This document shows, piece by piece, positions 23,778-35,805 of a stretch of 64,000 nucleotides of DNA. The position numbers were made by a program, and so were the translations under genes. Position 1 is the first letter of the stretch, and each line of letters starts with the position of its first letter. Source of the stretch: Diplonema japonicum (Eukaryota; Euglenozoa; Diplonemea; Diplonemida; Diplonemidae); assembly GCA_964019335.1 (NCBI GenBank), contig OZ025674.1, positions 576,835 to 640,834 of the forward strand, read 5' to 3'. Under the pieces are notes generated by a model. That model was not told where the DNA came from. It did not search any database and saw only the letters and a program-made list of their open reading frames with translations.

Positions 23778-26700
23778 GAGGAGACACGAACACCAGGGGG
23801 GGTTTCAATATCTCCTCTGCATGAAAGGAGCGCGTCTATGATGTCGGGTGTGTCCCCTTCACCGCCCACGTTGGACAGCACCACCATGAGGCTGCCCAGC
23901 GTGACGCCTCCGAAGCCGCCTCCGCCGTACTCCAATTGCCCTGAGGAGTGCGAGGCTATTAACGTTGCGCTCGTGAAACAGCAGTTGGGCACGCATTTTA
24001 AGAAGACAGGTATAGAAGGCATTGCAATGAAATACGAATCGTCAATCACGGAGGCAGCTGCCCTACGCAGACAGGTGCACTCCCTCAAGCTCCAACTTGG
24101 GAAGCCTGACTCTCTCGCTTTTGACCCCCTCCCAATGAACGTGACGGAGAGCCCGATGCAGAGCCCCAAGAGGATGTTCAGAAATGAGGAAGAAGAAGAA
24201 ATGTGGAAAGCAATGAATGTGGATGTACTAACCAAACTCGATGCCATTGACAAGGTCGAGAGAATCAAGCAAGAGTACGAAGACACACAGCGCGAACTGC
24301 GTCAGGAGCTAGTGGTTAAGGAAGAGGTACTGGCCATGCTCACAGAGCAGATGAAGTCAATGATCGACAGAGGACAGTTCCTGAATATACAGAAAGAACT
24401 CGAGGCAACCTTTGAGCAACTGCAGGTATTTCGTCACACAGACAACGATTTAAACAGGTCATGAAACGGGAGAAGGGGCTCATTTCCCGTCAGAGAGACG
24501 AGGCCTGCATGACTCTGCAGACAGTCACCCAAGAGACAGAGTGGAAGACACAAGAGGCTGTTGCTGAAGCTGTTAAGAAAGCACAAGAGCTACATGCAAA
24601 AGAGGTTTTGAGCATGAACGATGCAATGCACCAGGCGAAAGGGGCCGCAATACCGAAGGAGACCCTTGAAGTACTTGAGGAGCAGCTGCGAAGCTCACAG
24701 ATGGCACTCGCAGCGGCACACAAGCAGCTGGATGAAAAAGAGCAGGAGATCGCACGCTCAGCCGAGGTATGAAACACGGAATGCACCATGACACACAAGC
24801 AGGTACAAAAACAGCTTGAGTCAAAGGAGGAAGTGGTGCGTGAGCTGGCTGATTCTCTGCAGGTACGTAGAAATGTACTATGAGATTACTTTTATCACAG
24901 GCCCAGGCGCTGGCGCACAAGCAAACCTTAACGGAAGCCCAGGAGCGTGAGACAAAGATAGAGTCACTCACAACGCACCGACAGAAGAGTTTAGAAGTAG
25001 TCACAACACTCCAGAAAAAGCTGGAAGAACGTGAAGCTAAAGCCTTGCGCATGGCAGGGCTGCTCGAAGAGAAGGAACACGAAACCCAAGCACTGCAGGT
25101 ATTGCTGTAGCTTTTTCTCAAGCCTAATACAGAACCAGTTGGCGGGCTTTACAGACCACCTAAGGAGCCACCTTTTGCAGAAGGATGAACAAATGAAGAG
25201 GGCTGAACAGGATCACACGAACGAGCTAAAGATGACACACCTGAAACATACTGAGTTAGAGACACGGGCTTCAGTGCTGCAGACGTTGTTGGACCAAAAG
25301 TCCGAAGCGGCAAGAATGGGTGTTGCAATAAAAGAGGAGGAGCTGGTGGCTCAGGGAGCAACGGTGGACGAGCTTCGTGAACAAAACCAGCTGCTCAGCA
25401 GCGAGATTGCGAACGTGCGGCACACAATGGAGGAGTCATTCAAGGTGAGCGCGGACATTGTTGACCGGCAGCTGCGCACGTTGCAGGCAGATTGCGAGTC
25501 TCTGCAGCGCATGAATGCGAAGCTGGAGGACCAGCTCAACGAGAGAAACGATCTTGTTACAGAACAGCAGGAGAATATCGCTTCCCTGCAAGCCAGACTG
25601 TTGCAAGCGGAAGTTTCATTACAATTGTCCGAGTCACTAACAAATAAGAATGCAGTGCTTGAGGTCAGGGTGCAAGAGCTGGAGAGTAGATTGGGGGATA
25701 AGGAACGTCAATGCATGGAGTCGGAGGAGTCACTGCGCGAGATGAAAAGCAAAGGCACTGAAGTGATTCTGAACCTAACTTCGCAGCTAGATGACGCAGA
25801 GCAGAAGAACAGAGAGCAGACGATTCATGAGTCAAGAGAGCAGGAGACCATTCAGAGTTTGCGTGAACATCTCAGCTACGCGGAGAGCGAAATAGCTAGA
25901 CTGACTCAAGAAGCGGCAACAAGCAAGCAGCAAGATGAGAGGTCAATTAAACTCAATGAAGAACTTGAAAGCAGCAAGGAGTCATTCAACTGGCTGTCAA
26001 AGAAGGTGGAAGAGGTTAGTGCGCAGCTCACAGAGAGAGACACAACAATCAGTTCGTTCAAAGCAGCTTGTGAGGAGAAGGACGAGACAATTAGGCAGCT
26101 GCGAGCTTTGCTGCAGAAGTCCAGCGACGCGCTTGATCTGCTGCAGGTATGAGTCGGCTTGCTAAACGCATATTCCTTGCACAGAACAGCGCACAAGCTT
26201 CCGGCAATGAGTACAGCGAGAAGCTGGTCGAACTGACAGAAGATATGCAGGCATTGCAGCAAACCACGAACATCAAGGACAGCGAGCTGGAGGCTCTGAA
26301 CGCCCAGATCACTGCGTTAAGCAACAGCTTGGACAATGCCCTAGGGCAAAATGAACAAGTTAATGCTAAGGTATGCCGGATATCTTTGAGAAAGCCAATT
26401 TCAGATATTACTCTTGGAACAAGAACTACAGCAGAAGAAATCGGTGCTTCTTGTAACGGAAGCCGAGAAAACGAAGCTAGCTCGCTTCCTGGAGGATAGC
26501 CACAGGGATCTCAGCGAAAAGTCAGCCAACCGTGAAGCACACCACAAGAATGAAGTACAGTCTTACAAGGAAACACTCATCCAGCTGGAAGCACACAAGA
26601 CAAAGCTTGAACGAGACGTCGTTCTTTACGATGAACGAGTGCACATGTTGGAGGAGTCGGCGCTCGTAACGAAGCAGCTGCACATCATACAGCAAGAAGA

Positions 26701-28925
26701 CCTGGTGTCACGTTTAATGCTGCAGGAAGAAGCTCTTGTGTTTGAGTGCATCAGACTTACAGCTGTGGCTCAGACAGCAGCACTGAGGGAAAAAAGCCTT
26801 GTGGCCGCCATCCGCGAGAAGGAACGAGTGGAGAGCGAGCTCCGTGCACTTGACGAGCAGTCACGCGTTGAATTAGTTGGTCAGGCAAAAAAGAAAGAAG
26901 AAGAGCTTGGAGCTGTTGCTTCCCAGATGCGTGGCAGGGTGAGCTCTTTAGAAGAGGTTAATGCAAAGTTGCAGCAAGGGCTATGCGAAAGCAAGTCTAG
27001 AGAAGCACAGCTCAAGCAGAAGACAGAAGGACTTGAACAAGAGCTATCCAATAGCAAGAAGGAAACACACGAAGCAACACTGAAATTGGAAGAGGCAAGG
27101 CGATCACACGCGGCGCAAATTCAGGAGATGGAAATCGAACAAGCAGCGCGCGACTCAGCTATTAAGAGGCTCCAGGGTGTGAAAACAGAGCTCCAGGCCG
27201 CGGCAGGGGGGAAAGAGAAGTTGCTTTACGAGCTCAGTAACCGAATGGATGAAAAGTCTGCTGATGTGCACAGCCTTCACGTAGCACTTGAGGAGAGCGT
27301 GCAACAAGTGAATATCCTGCGAGAACAACTAAACGCACGCGACAGCGAGTATCTCGCGCAGTCCCAAGCGTTGATGATTGCCAAAAAAGAGGCAGCAGGA
27401 CAACAAGTCGGTGCGAAACAAGCAGCTGATATTAATGCGGCGAAGATCGAAGCACTTAGAAAGGAAATGGCGGAATGTGCTCATCGTCTCTCAGAAAAGA
27501 ACGAAGAAGTGTTGGTGCTGTCGGCACAGGTAGTGAGACTCGAGGAGGAGGTGGTCTCGGCAAAGAGCTTGCTGTCTGCGGAGAAGGGAGAGTCGAATGT
27601 CAAGTCATTGTCGTTGCAAGGCAAGGAAACAGAAAGCAAGCGTTTGACAATGCAACTGGAGTCTCTCAGGAATGCCCTTGCAGAGAACGATAAGAGATTA
27701 ATCGAGAAGACAGCAGAAGTATGTTTTCCCAGTATTACACCATTCATACAGCTTGAGCACCAGAGATTGGACAAGGAAGAGGCACTCAGTAAACACGCAG
27801 CTGCTCTGGCTGATGCGCAGTCTGCTGGATTAGAGAAAACACAACAGAACTGTGAGCTTGCTGCGCAGTTGGAGATATACAAGCGTGCTGCGAGGCAGGC
27901 AGGTGAAGCGGGCCAGGCCGCGCAAATGAAGTTGGAAGAAAGCTGCAAAGCGAACGAATCGATGCTGCAGAGGGCTGAGAGGAGAATAGAGCTCTTACAG
28001 GTGTGATCAGCAACATGTTAGCACCCCCAACAGGAACAACTGACTGCTTCGGGTACACGCGAGAGGGAGCTGCATGTATCTTCAGAGGCGGAGACGCAGA
28101 AAATTAAGACGGAGTATGAGAGCACAGTTTCGATTTTAAAGTGCGACCTCACTGCTAAGGAGGCTGCGCTGAGGAACCTGCAGCAGCAGCTTGACGGGAG
28201 TAATGTATGCTGATTCCAGAAACAACAACATTTCACAGAAGAACACCGTCAGCAACGAGTACGCTATCCAAGCGGAGAAAGCACTCACCGCGCTCACAGA
28301 GGAGGTACAGCGGCTGCGTTCGGAGGCCATGAACAAGGACGAGACACTCCGCCGTCACGGTTCAGTAGCCGACATGCACACTACCGAGGTTGTGCAGCTC
28401 CGAACTGCTTTAAGCGATGAGGTTGCGAGGGTGACACGATTGAATCAAGAAGTGCTTTCCTTACACAAACATCTGGGGGAGACACAGACAGGGTCCAAAC
28501 TAACAGAACTGAAGCGTATTTCTGATGAACTTGCAAAGAGATACAAAGAGATTGAGGCAATGTTCTGTACACCCTTCATCACGCCCAATGCCGACGGCTG
28601 GGATGGTAACGTGGCTGCCGCCTTCATCAGGACGGTGAAGCAGTGGTGCATCGACTACTGCGAGGTGATGGACGGGAGGGATGTGCCACATGTGAACGTT
28701 TCCCCCGCCAGAATATCCCCTCCAAGGTCCAAGGGCCTTCTCGCCACTGTCGCAGCGCAGCCGTTAATCATGCCGAAGGCACCGTCTCAGGAGGCAGTGC
28801 CTGCCCTCTCATCACGAAGCGTCAATGCAACTAAAAGCACAACCGCCATGAAGAAGGTGAAGCCGGCATCGAAGGCAGGCGCTAAGCCAGCGCCAAAAAA
28901 AACAACCAGGCCCTTCATGAGGTAG
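23775..28925 (+). CDS. Very long coiled-coil protein (1,613 aa), ten exons
   Basis: Exons 23775-24425, 24458-24766, 24800-24862, 24901-25098, 25133-26146, 26185-26370, 26405-27718, 27752-28000, 28034-28204, 28239-28925. All nine introns are 32-38 nt and phase 0; most sit after CAG, AAG or GAG codons and open with GTATG, GTATT, GTACG or GTGTG. The acceptor of intron 2 could also be 24802 or 24814. After a Pro-rich N-terminus (PPKPPPPYS) almost the whole protein is predicted heptad coiled coil, with a basic Lys/Ala/Pro tail (KKVKPASKAGAKPAPKKT). No motor, kinase or zinc motif is seen. Shape and length suggest a fibrous cytoskeletal, Golgi or basal-body scaffold. Start ATG 23775 is two bases after an AG (23771-23772). 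Confidence 0.75.
27719..27751 (+). other. 33-nt stopless, in-frame intron in the long coiled-coil gene
   Basis: GTATGTTTTCCC...TCATACAG after a GAA codon. It is a multiple of three without a stop, so retention would add 11 residues (VCFPSITPFIQ) rich in Pro/Phe/Ile that break the heptad pattern. Removal gives an uninterrupted coiled coil. Donor, acceptor and length match the other introns. Confidence 0.65.
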
Positions 28926-29045
28926 CCTTAGAGTTGATAGACATTCGCATTTAGATTTGTTACCGTGTAATAGATAATTCTCTTTTGATTGTTGTCCCGG
29001 ACTACCACTTAAGGCATTTACTTTTCCACTACATGGCACACAGGT

Positions 29046-31406
29046 ATGCATGGAGGCGTTGACACTGCAAGTACCTTGGCAGAGCTATGCGACAAGAAGT
29101 TCTTAATAGCTGAGGCAGCTGCCCAAGAGCATGCTGCAGCGGCTGCATACAAAGATGTTGTGAACACCATCCTGTGGGAAAGAGTTGAAGCAGAGCTGAG
29201 GAAATATTTGTCGACGATAAAAGAGCTGAAAGAGGAACGGTCCCTGTTAGCAAAGGAAGTGAGAGAGCATAGGAGGCTGCGGCCATTGGAAGTGGCAGCG
29301 AAGAGCAAGGTGCTGCAAAGCAGTGTCAATCTGCAAACCACTGCAAGCTGCCTTGTGGGCGAAGAGTGGGAGGAGCTGCAATGGGCAGAAAAAATAGGGG
29401 CCATTCTTGTTACTGAGAAGTATTTGGTGCTCAAGAGTGATTGTGAAAAAGTAGAGTTGGACAAACGGGGGTGCGAACACGAAGCCTCGGCACTGAAGGC
29501 GGAACTACACACTGTGCGGCAGATCGCAGAAGCAAGGCTGAAGCAGCTTACAGCGGAGAAGGAGCGCTTCGAGGAGTTGCGTGAGGCACATGCAAGGCTG
29601 GAACAGCTGAAACAACGGCAGGAAGTCCATATTGACACACCCACGTGCCCAGGAGCACCTGCACCCCTCCCCCCCTCTCCGCATCTCAGGGTTAGTGGTG
29701 CTTACTTTGGTTTAAGCACACTGTGCGCGGCTGCCACAGAAGACGATGGCGACGCTTGTAAGTCGCCTGCCAAGGTGAGCATCAAGCAGATGTCAGGTGC
29801 GTTAACCGAGCAACAGAAGAATATAACGGATCAAATCAGTGCCGAGAGAGATGCCTTGCGGCAGCAGAAAGAAGATTTGGACACCCAATTAAACGATTTG
29901 CATACCCTCGCAGGCGGTGAGCGCGATGAGAAAATAGAAAAGCTGGTTACTAGCCTCCAGCGGATGAGGGAGCAGTTAGAGCACGCGACGCAAGAAAGGG
30001 ATCAGAAGCAGGTATGTCGCACTCTATTCGCACTTCACGCAGGCAACGGTAGAAGGCATTAAACAAAAGGCAGAAGAGTTCTACACCATATTGAAGAACA
30101 AGAAGGTCGCACTTAAGCAGCGCATCACTGAGCTTGAAGAACAAAAGCGAGTGCTCGAGGCTTCATGCAGCAGTGAACGGGAGATCCGAGAGGGGATGGA
30201 GAACGAGCTAGAGGTATAGTGCATTCATGCCCAACCACCGTCGCAGCTTCTACGAACGCAAGTGCAGAACAATGCAACACAAGATGAAATGGCCACACTC
30301 ATAGAAGAAGAAGAGCATATGCGCATGCATGTTGTGTCTGAGGTATTGCACTTAAAACACTTTAAACACACTCACTTTTGTACCAGGCTTTCGATGACAA
30401 AATCATTGTGACAACTCCACCACCGCCCGAACCTGAACCTGAACCTGAACCAGAGCCCGAACCCGTAAAGCAAGCAGAAGAAGAACCTGCTGAGGCAGTA
30501 ACTTCACCCAGCACTGAAAAGGAAGTATACACAGTGAATGAAGAAGACTGGGAGCCAGGTTCTCCGTCGATAAATGAAGTGGAAGAAGACGAGCCACGAG
30601 AGGCTGTGATCTCGCTGCGTTACCATTTAAATGACACAGGCGTGGACTTCTCTACCATCATAAAGATCATGGACAACAGAAGTATCGCGGACATACTGAC
30701 AGTAGCAACTGAAAAGATCTATAACAAGATGGGGGTCGAGCTCGATCCTAAGACGCTGGCACTCCACGTGACGGAGGCAGATGAAAAGGCCATGCTTGAG
30801 TGGTTGGACCCGAATGATATGCCCTTCTTATTTGGTGAACCTAGCATCATTAGCAACTTGTTCTCGCCACGAGGCAGCAAGCGGGAAGAGAATAAACGAG
30901 CCAAGGGAATGCCCGAGGAGTTTGTGTATAGCAACCGCCAGTTGCGTTCCCTTGCTTTTGTGCACAATGGCTACACAAGCCTCAAAGCAGAGGAAGACTC
31001 GGAGATGCGAATGTGGTTTACTGTTTCAACTGCATTTTCGCCCTTAGTTCAAGTAGGCGGCTCCCCAGCATCCCTCCGAGGACTTCTGGCCGCGAAGAAG
31101 ATGGGAAAGATCATGAAAGAGTCCAGGAGAGAGCATGGCGATCTGCCTGTGAGTCCCGTAGGAAGAGAAGCAGGGGCGAAGGCAAAGAGGGGTGCAAAGC
31201 TTGTCAATGAAGGACCGTCGCCAAGAGGAAGAAAAGGTAACCGTCCCTTGTCGCCTGGTTTTGCACCGATCACGAAGAAGCGCCATGGTTCGCAGAATCT
31301 GTCGTCCCCTATGATGCGCGCATCACCTAGGAATTCGTTCAATGGTAGCTTCGGCACCGGCATGGCGTACCCCCACAACCGACGGGGGAGTAAGGACTAT
31401 GCATAG
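29046..31406 (+). CDS. Coiled-coil protein with unrecognised C-terminal domain (750 aa)
   Basis: Exons 29046-30011, 30043-30213, 30247-30342 and 30387-31406, introns of 31, 33 and 44 nt, all phase 0. Residues ~1-450 are coiled coil with a Pro-rich break (PAPLPPSPHL). An acidic Pro-Glu repeat (EPEPEPEPEPEP) follows, then a folded-looking segment (VISLRYHLNDTGVDFSTII, TLALHVTEADEKAMLEW) that I cannot assign, and a basic Ser/Arg/Pro-rich tail with many SP sites (SPRG, SPVG, LSPG) typical of phosphorylated disordered tails. ATG 29046 is two bases after an AG (29042-29043). Confidence 0.65.
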
Positions 31407-31471
31407 CTATAGACCCTGTAGTACTGTATTTCTGAATAACTCTGTGATACTCACTTAGCACAACCAGCGAC

Positions 31472-33972
31472 ATGGGTATACTACACACAAAAGATGAAGG
31501 AAGCCGTGTAATTGTCTCCGAGTCATGGGGCCAGATAAAGGAGCAGGTATGCTACCAGGCACGTAAGAATGTACCTCAGGATCGGGTAGGCGACCTATGC
31601 AGCATGTTCTATGCAGAACTGCTTGCGAAAGATGAAGCCATTCGACATATCTTCGCGCACTGCTCTAAGGCATCGAAAGAGAAAATGTTGCTGACTGTCA
31701 TAAATTGGATTATCGACCCCCTGCTAATGGCTTCGAGCGACAACGTGCTGCACCAGAGTGCTGTCCACCATGCCCACTTGGGTGTTGAGGGTCATCATGT
31801 GAATATGTTTTGCGACACTCTCGTAATATGTGTGCTGAGATTGCTAGGGAAGGATGATAAGGTAGGACACGCATGGCATAAAGCTCTGAAGGTTCTAAGC
31901 TCATCTTTCAATGAGACATGTGAGGCATGTGGCGATGCTCTGAAGCAGTGCAAAGATGCTTCCCTTTCTGAAACAGGGAAGAAAGCAAAGTCTATTAAAG
32001 CACTACGATCACACCTATCGCTGCACCAAAGCCCTTTCTCCGGATACCTCCTAATGTCGCAGTACTCATGTGTGAAGTGGGACCCACCGCAGGTTGAAGC
32101 AGACCACAGTCTTGACTGCTTTAGGAAACGCTTCATCGCAGTGCATGCACAGTACGTTTACTATTATCGGAGCAAAGACGACGACAAGCCCATTGGTCTG
32201 ATTGACCTTGCAGCTTGTCAGCTCGTTGACACTGAGCCCAACTGCCGAATATTGCCAAGCCCCGCGAGGTTTTCGTTCGCTCTGCGAACCCAGGCCCATG
32301 AGTACCCTTATTACTTTATCGCCGATGGCGACAACACAAAAGAAGCGTGGTTCAGCAAGGTATCAGAATTAACAATGTCTTACAACCTTTTGCAGCTGCG
32401 CCAGGCATGCAACAGGTTCTCATTAATCCGATCCGATGTGCATTGCGGGAACAGGGTGAAGGTTTGGGTGAAGCAGCGCGGCTCATTTGAGGTATGCATT
32501 GCACGGACTGTGACGCACCACTCCTCAGAGCGGTACATGCAGATGGGTGGGGCAGCTCATCAAGGAAGACAGGTCGGGTCAGGTCACACACCATAGGGTA
32601 TGTACATTTTAATTCAGTCAACATGCGTACAGGACGGGTTGTGGGTCGGGATCGAACTGCTGGCGCCCTATGGTGACAACGACGGTGCTGTCGACAACTA
32701 CAGGTACTTCAGGTGTCCCCCGAAGCACGGGGTAGTGGTGCCTGCCAACGAGGTAGTCACGGTCGGCAATCTTGAGATCCAAGTGGAAGGTGAAAACCTC
32801 GCTTCAAGCTCGTATCGTCCATCGGACTTTGATTTCTTACATGTGCTGGGGAAAGGCAGCTTCGGGAGAGTTTGCAAGGTATGTCCGCGAAGTGCAACAT
32901 ATGACCTGACCAGGTGCGCGAACGTTCGATGGGCAACATCTACGCTTGCAAAGTGCTGCAGAAGGCCGCATTGATTAAAGAGAGCCACATCAAGAACGTT
33001 ACACGGGAAAAGTCAATCCTCCTAAACATCCGACATCCATACATCGTGAAACTGCACGCAGCTTTCCAGACTCACGGGCGGTTGATCCTGCTGTTCGACT
33101 TCTTGTCTGGAGGCGAGCTATTTTTCCACATGACGCTCAACCCCAAAGGATGCTTTTCGGAATCCCGTTCACAGTTCTACATTGCAGAGGTGGCACTGGC
33201 CATACATCACTTGCATTCACACAACATTCTCCATAGAGATCTTAAAGCAGAGAACCTTGTCCTCGATCACCAGGGGCACGTAGTCCTTACTGACTTTGGT
33301 TTTGCTAAAACAATAGAGCCTAACGTGGCAAATACAACAAAGTGCGGCACGCTGCCGTACATGGCACCGGAGATGCTGAAGCAAGGCCCCGGCGGGTATT
33401 CGTATGAAGTTGACTGGTGGGCACTTGGTGTGCTTTTGTTTCTCATGCTCACAGGGTGCTATCCTTTCTGGAGTAAGGTGCCTGAAGAGACAGTGAAGCA
33501 GATTTTGACACGAGATGCGTCTGAACATTTCTCCAGCACAGGCAAGCAGCTGACGCTGGAAACGTTGGGTGTTGTATGTGGGCTGTTGGAGAGAAACCCG
33601 GGCAAGAGGCTTACAGCCAACGGCTTTTTCAACTCTTCATGGTTCAGGGAGTTTGATTGGGTAGCGTGCCGCAACAGAAGGCTGAGCCCACCTTTTGTCC
33701 CCGACTCCTCTGGGAGGAACACCAAATACTTCGACCCGACAGATACACATGCCATGAACCAGGACCTTGCATCAAAGGTCCTGCCAAACAAATGGCACGG
33801 CGAAGAGGCGTTGGCCTCCTTCTACGACGTGCATAAGGATTACAAGGAAAATAGAGAAGAGCAAGCAATCAACGAGAGGGATGAGGACGAGCTGTTCCTT
33901 GCAGAGCTCAACAGCTGGGGAACTAAAACGACAGCTGATGAGAAGTACGAGAGATACATACTTGATACGTAG
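31472..33972 (+). CDS. Globin-PH-CAP-Gly-AGC protein kinase fusion (786 aa)
   Basis: Exons 31472-31546, 31580-32491, 32529-32597, 32633-32878 and 32914-33972 (introns 33, 37, 35, 35 nt). Residues 1-~140 resemble a globin: SWGQIKEQ helix A, FYAELL...IRHIF (Phe50, CD1 position), HHAHLGVEGHHVNMF with His89 in the proximal position, and LLGKDDKVGHAWHKAL. Residues ~178-289 look like a PH domain (SGYLLMSQ, FRKRFIAVHAQYVYYYRS, AWFSKV). Residues ~315-395 are CAP-Gly (GNRVKVWV, DGLWVGIELLAPYGDNDGAV, RYFRCPPKHG), a microtubule-end-binding fold. The kinase has GKGSFGRV, ACKV (Lys447), HRDLKAEN (Asp543), TDFGFAK (Asp561) and GTLPYMAPE, so it is probably active and AGC-like. The N-terminus MGILHT fits N-myristoylation. 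A haem- or gas-sensing kinase at membranes/microtubules is inferred. Confidence 0.75.
31547..31579 (+). other. 33-nt stopless, in-frame intron in the globin-kinase gene
   Basis: GTATGCTACC...TACCTCAG after a CAG codon. It is in frame and lacks a stop. Retention inserts 11 residues between helices A and B of the globin-like domain; removal brings the SW and FY landmarks to a spacing closer to ordinary globins. Confidence 0.55.
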
Positions 33973-34751
33973 ATACATACATGGGTGATTTATTCGCTTT
34001 ATTACTACCGGCTTTACCATTTGTTGATGCTTTTATATTTTACTTTTAATATTTTCAAGGGGACTCTTTTATTATCCCAGAATCAGCACCGACATTGCCA
34101 ACCAATGACCCTTTACTGCCTCTGTAGTGTCTGTGTCTTTTCTCTTGTACATTTATTCACCCCGTTTTTAACTTTCTAATCCCACTGAGTTGGTCTTTTC
34201 AAAACCGCCTGTTATCCTGCTGAGTATGGTCGGAGCTAGAGGCGAAACAAGTACGAAACTGGCACTCTGCCCGAGCCTTCTTTCTTGAGTTTTTTCAGTA
34301 TTCCCGCTTCGAAGGGTATTTCACTGTTAAAGGTGTCGAATGCAAGTAGTTGCTGGAAGATGGGGACCACGCCCATCCTGAGCGAAGAAATTGCAAAAAA
34401 GAGTCGAGGCTGCTTGTTCGGCTTTAACACCAGCAAATCACCGAAGCTCTTTTGTTATTGCATAGGGCGTATCTGTACTTTAATCTCAAATGAAGCAAAA
34501 CGAAATGTTTTTTTGCTTTTTGCTTTTATTTGCTTTTTAGTTATCACTTTGCTTTTGCTTGGTTTTGTTTTCTTTTTACTGTTTCCTTCATGAAGCAGGT
34601 TGCCTGGTCCCTACCCTGCCTCACGATGCGACGGTCCTGTTACGTTATGTATTTTACCGCTCTTGCTAGCCATCTGCCCTCTTACGAGCCCTCCGGTGCA
34701 TTCTATTCATTTACGGGCTTTCTTACTACGTGCAACGTTGTAGCAGGAGAA
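33973..34751. other. 780-bp intergenic spacer, T-rich, no supported gene
   Basis: T-rich sequence with a long pyrimidine-rich stretch at ~34508-34592 (repeated TTTGCTTTT) that could serve trans-splicing or polyadenylation. A 66-codon minus-strand open frame (34236-34436) and overlapping plus frames exist, but I recognise no family and cannot call them genes. Confidence 0.4.
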
Positions 34752-35750
34752 ATGGAGAACACCGCGCGCATGGAGACCCCTGTCAGACACAATGCAGGGT
34801 TGCGAAGTTTGCTGGCAATCAGCGATGATTATCCAGGTACTGTTTAGTTTTTGCTTCTACTGTGCCACAGCACTGAACGAGCTTGCCCGCACACTTCCTC
34901 CCATACCCTTTAAAGGGATCTCACTCCTCATGAAACTGAAGCAGAAAGGTATGTCCAAGTTGTCATTAATCACAACAGGGCAACGGGGGCTGGAGATCCT
35001 AAATGTCAGCACGTACCCTGGTTTGGATGTAGTGTTTCAATTGCTGGAAAGCAAGGAATCGAAAAAAGAGCAGGAGTTAGCGGGGCTTGTGGCACTGCAA
35101 GAGGTGTCTGGGTTCATCCCCGCAAACCCTCTTGACGTGAGGCCGCTGACGATTGGGAAAAAGTATGTGTTCACTTCACTAACATCAACGACAGGTTGCC
35201 AACACCACCAGTGCGGCCGACATCTAGGGGAGGGTCTCTCAGGAGGGCTGCCAACAATAGTCGTGAACTGCCACCCATAACACGCCCCAGAAGGGGGTCG
35301 GAGCTGTATTCACCTCTTGACCTTTTAGCGAGCAAGAGGCGGCATATTAACATCAATACACCTAACGGTAGGAAGCAGTTTGCCAACAGCCTCCGAAAGC
35401 ACACACCAAACACAATGACATTTGACAGCGACCCTGAAATATCCCTTGTTCAGACACTCGCACAGCCAGCAGCACCATTGCTGCCTCAGGTACCGCAATA
35501 CAATTCAACGGGCAGGAAGACAGTCCTACAAACAATCTCTGTGAAGGAGAGCACACTGCGTAATGAGCTGCAGACCATTCTTATCAGAAAGTCTGAACGA
35601 CAAAGAGAGCGCAAACAACGACACGTGCAGAAGAAAACCATGAAAACACTCCACCTTCCATCGCTGTCGCACAAGGAGGGACACGAAGATGGTAGAGGGA
35701 AGCTTCTGCATGACATTTGCAATAGATACAAGGCCAGAATAACTGCCTGA
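34752..35750 (+). CDS. Unrecognised protein with folded N-terminus and basic tail (310 aa)
   Basis: Exons 34752-34836, 34871-35162 and 35195-35750; introns 34 nt (phase 1) and 32 nt (phase 2), whose joins restore one frame. Residues 1-~125 look folded (LNELARTLPPIPFKGISLL, LSLITTGQRGLEILN, LDVVFQLLES). The rest is disordered, rich in Arg/Ser/Pro and ending in a basic helix (ILIRKSERQRERKQRHVQKK). An in-frame ATG at 34626 would add 42 residues; I prefer 34752, eight bases after an AG (34742-34743), because that spacing matches neighbouring genes. Function unknown. Confidence 0.55.
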
Positions 35751-35805
35751 AAAGGAGCCTTCGCTTATTTCAACATACTCATCATTATCTCCTATTTCAG
35801 GACCT

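Noticed and set aside
32494-32676. Alternative frame reading RKTGRVRSHTIG in the CAP-Gly region
   Set aside because: It looks CAP-Gly-like by chance, but only the other frame (SGTCRWVGQL) joins in phase through two normal 35-37-nt introns to both halves of the domain.
34236-34436. 66-codon minus-strand open frame in the 34-kb spacer
   Set aside because: Peptide-like in look, but no recognised family, no splice or start context, and a competing plus-strand frame over the same bases.
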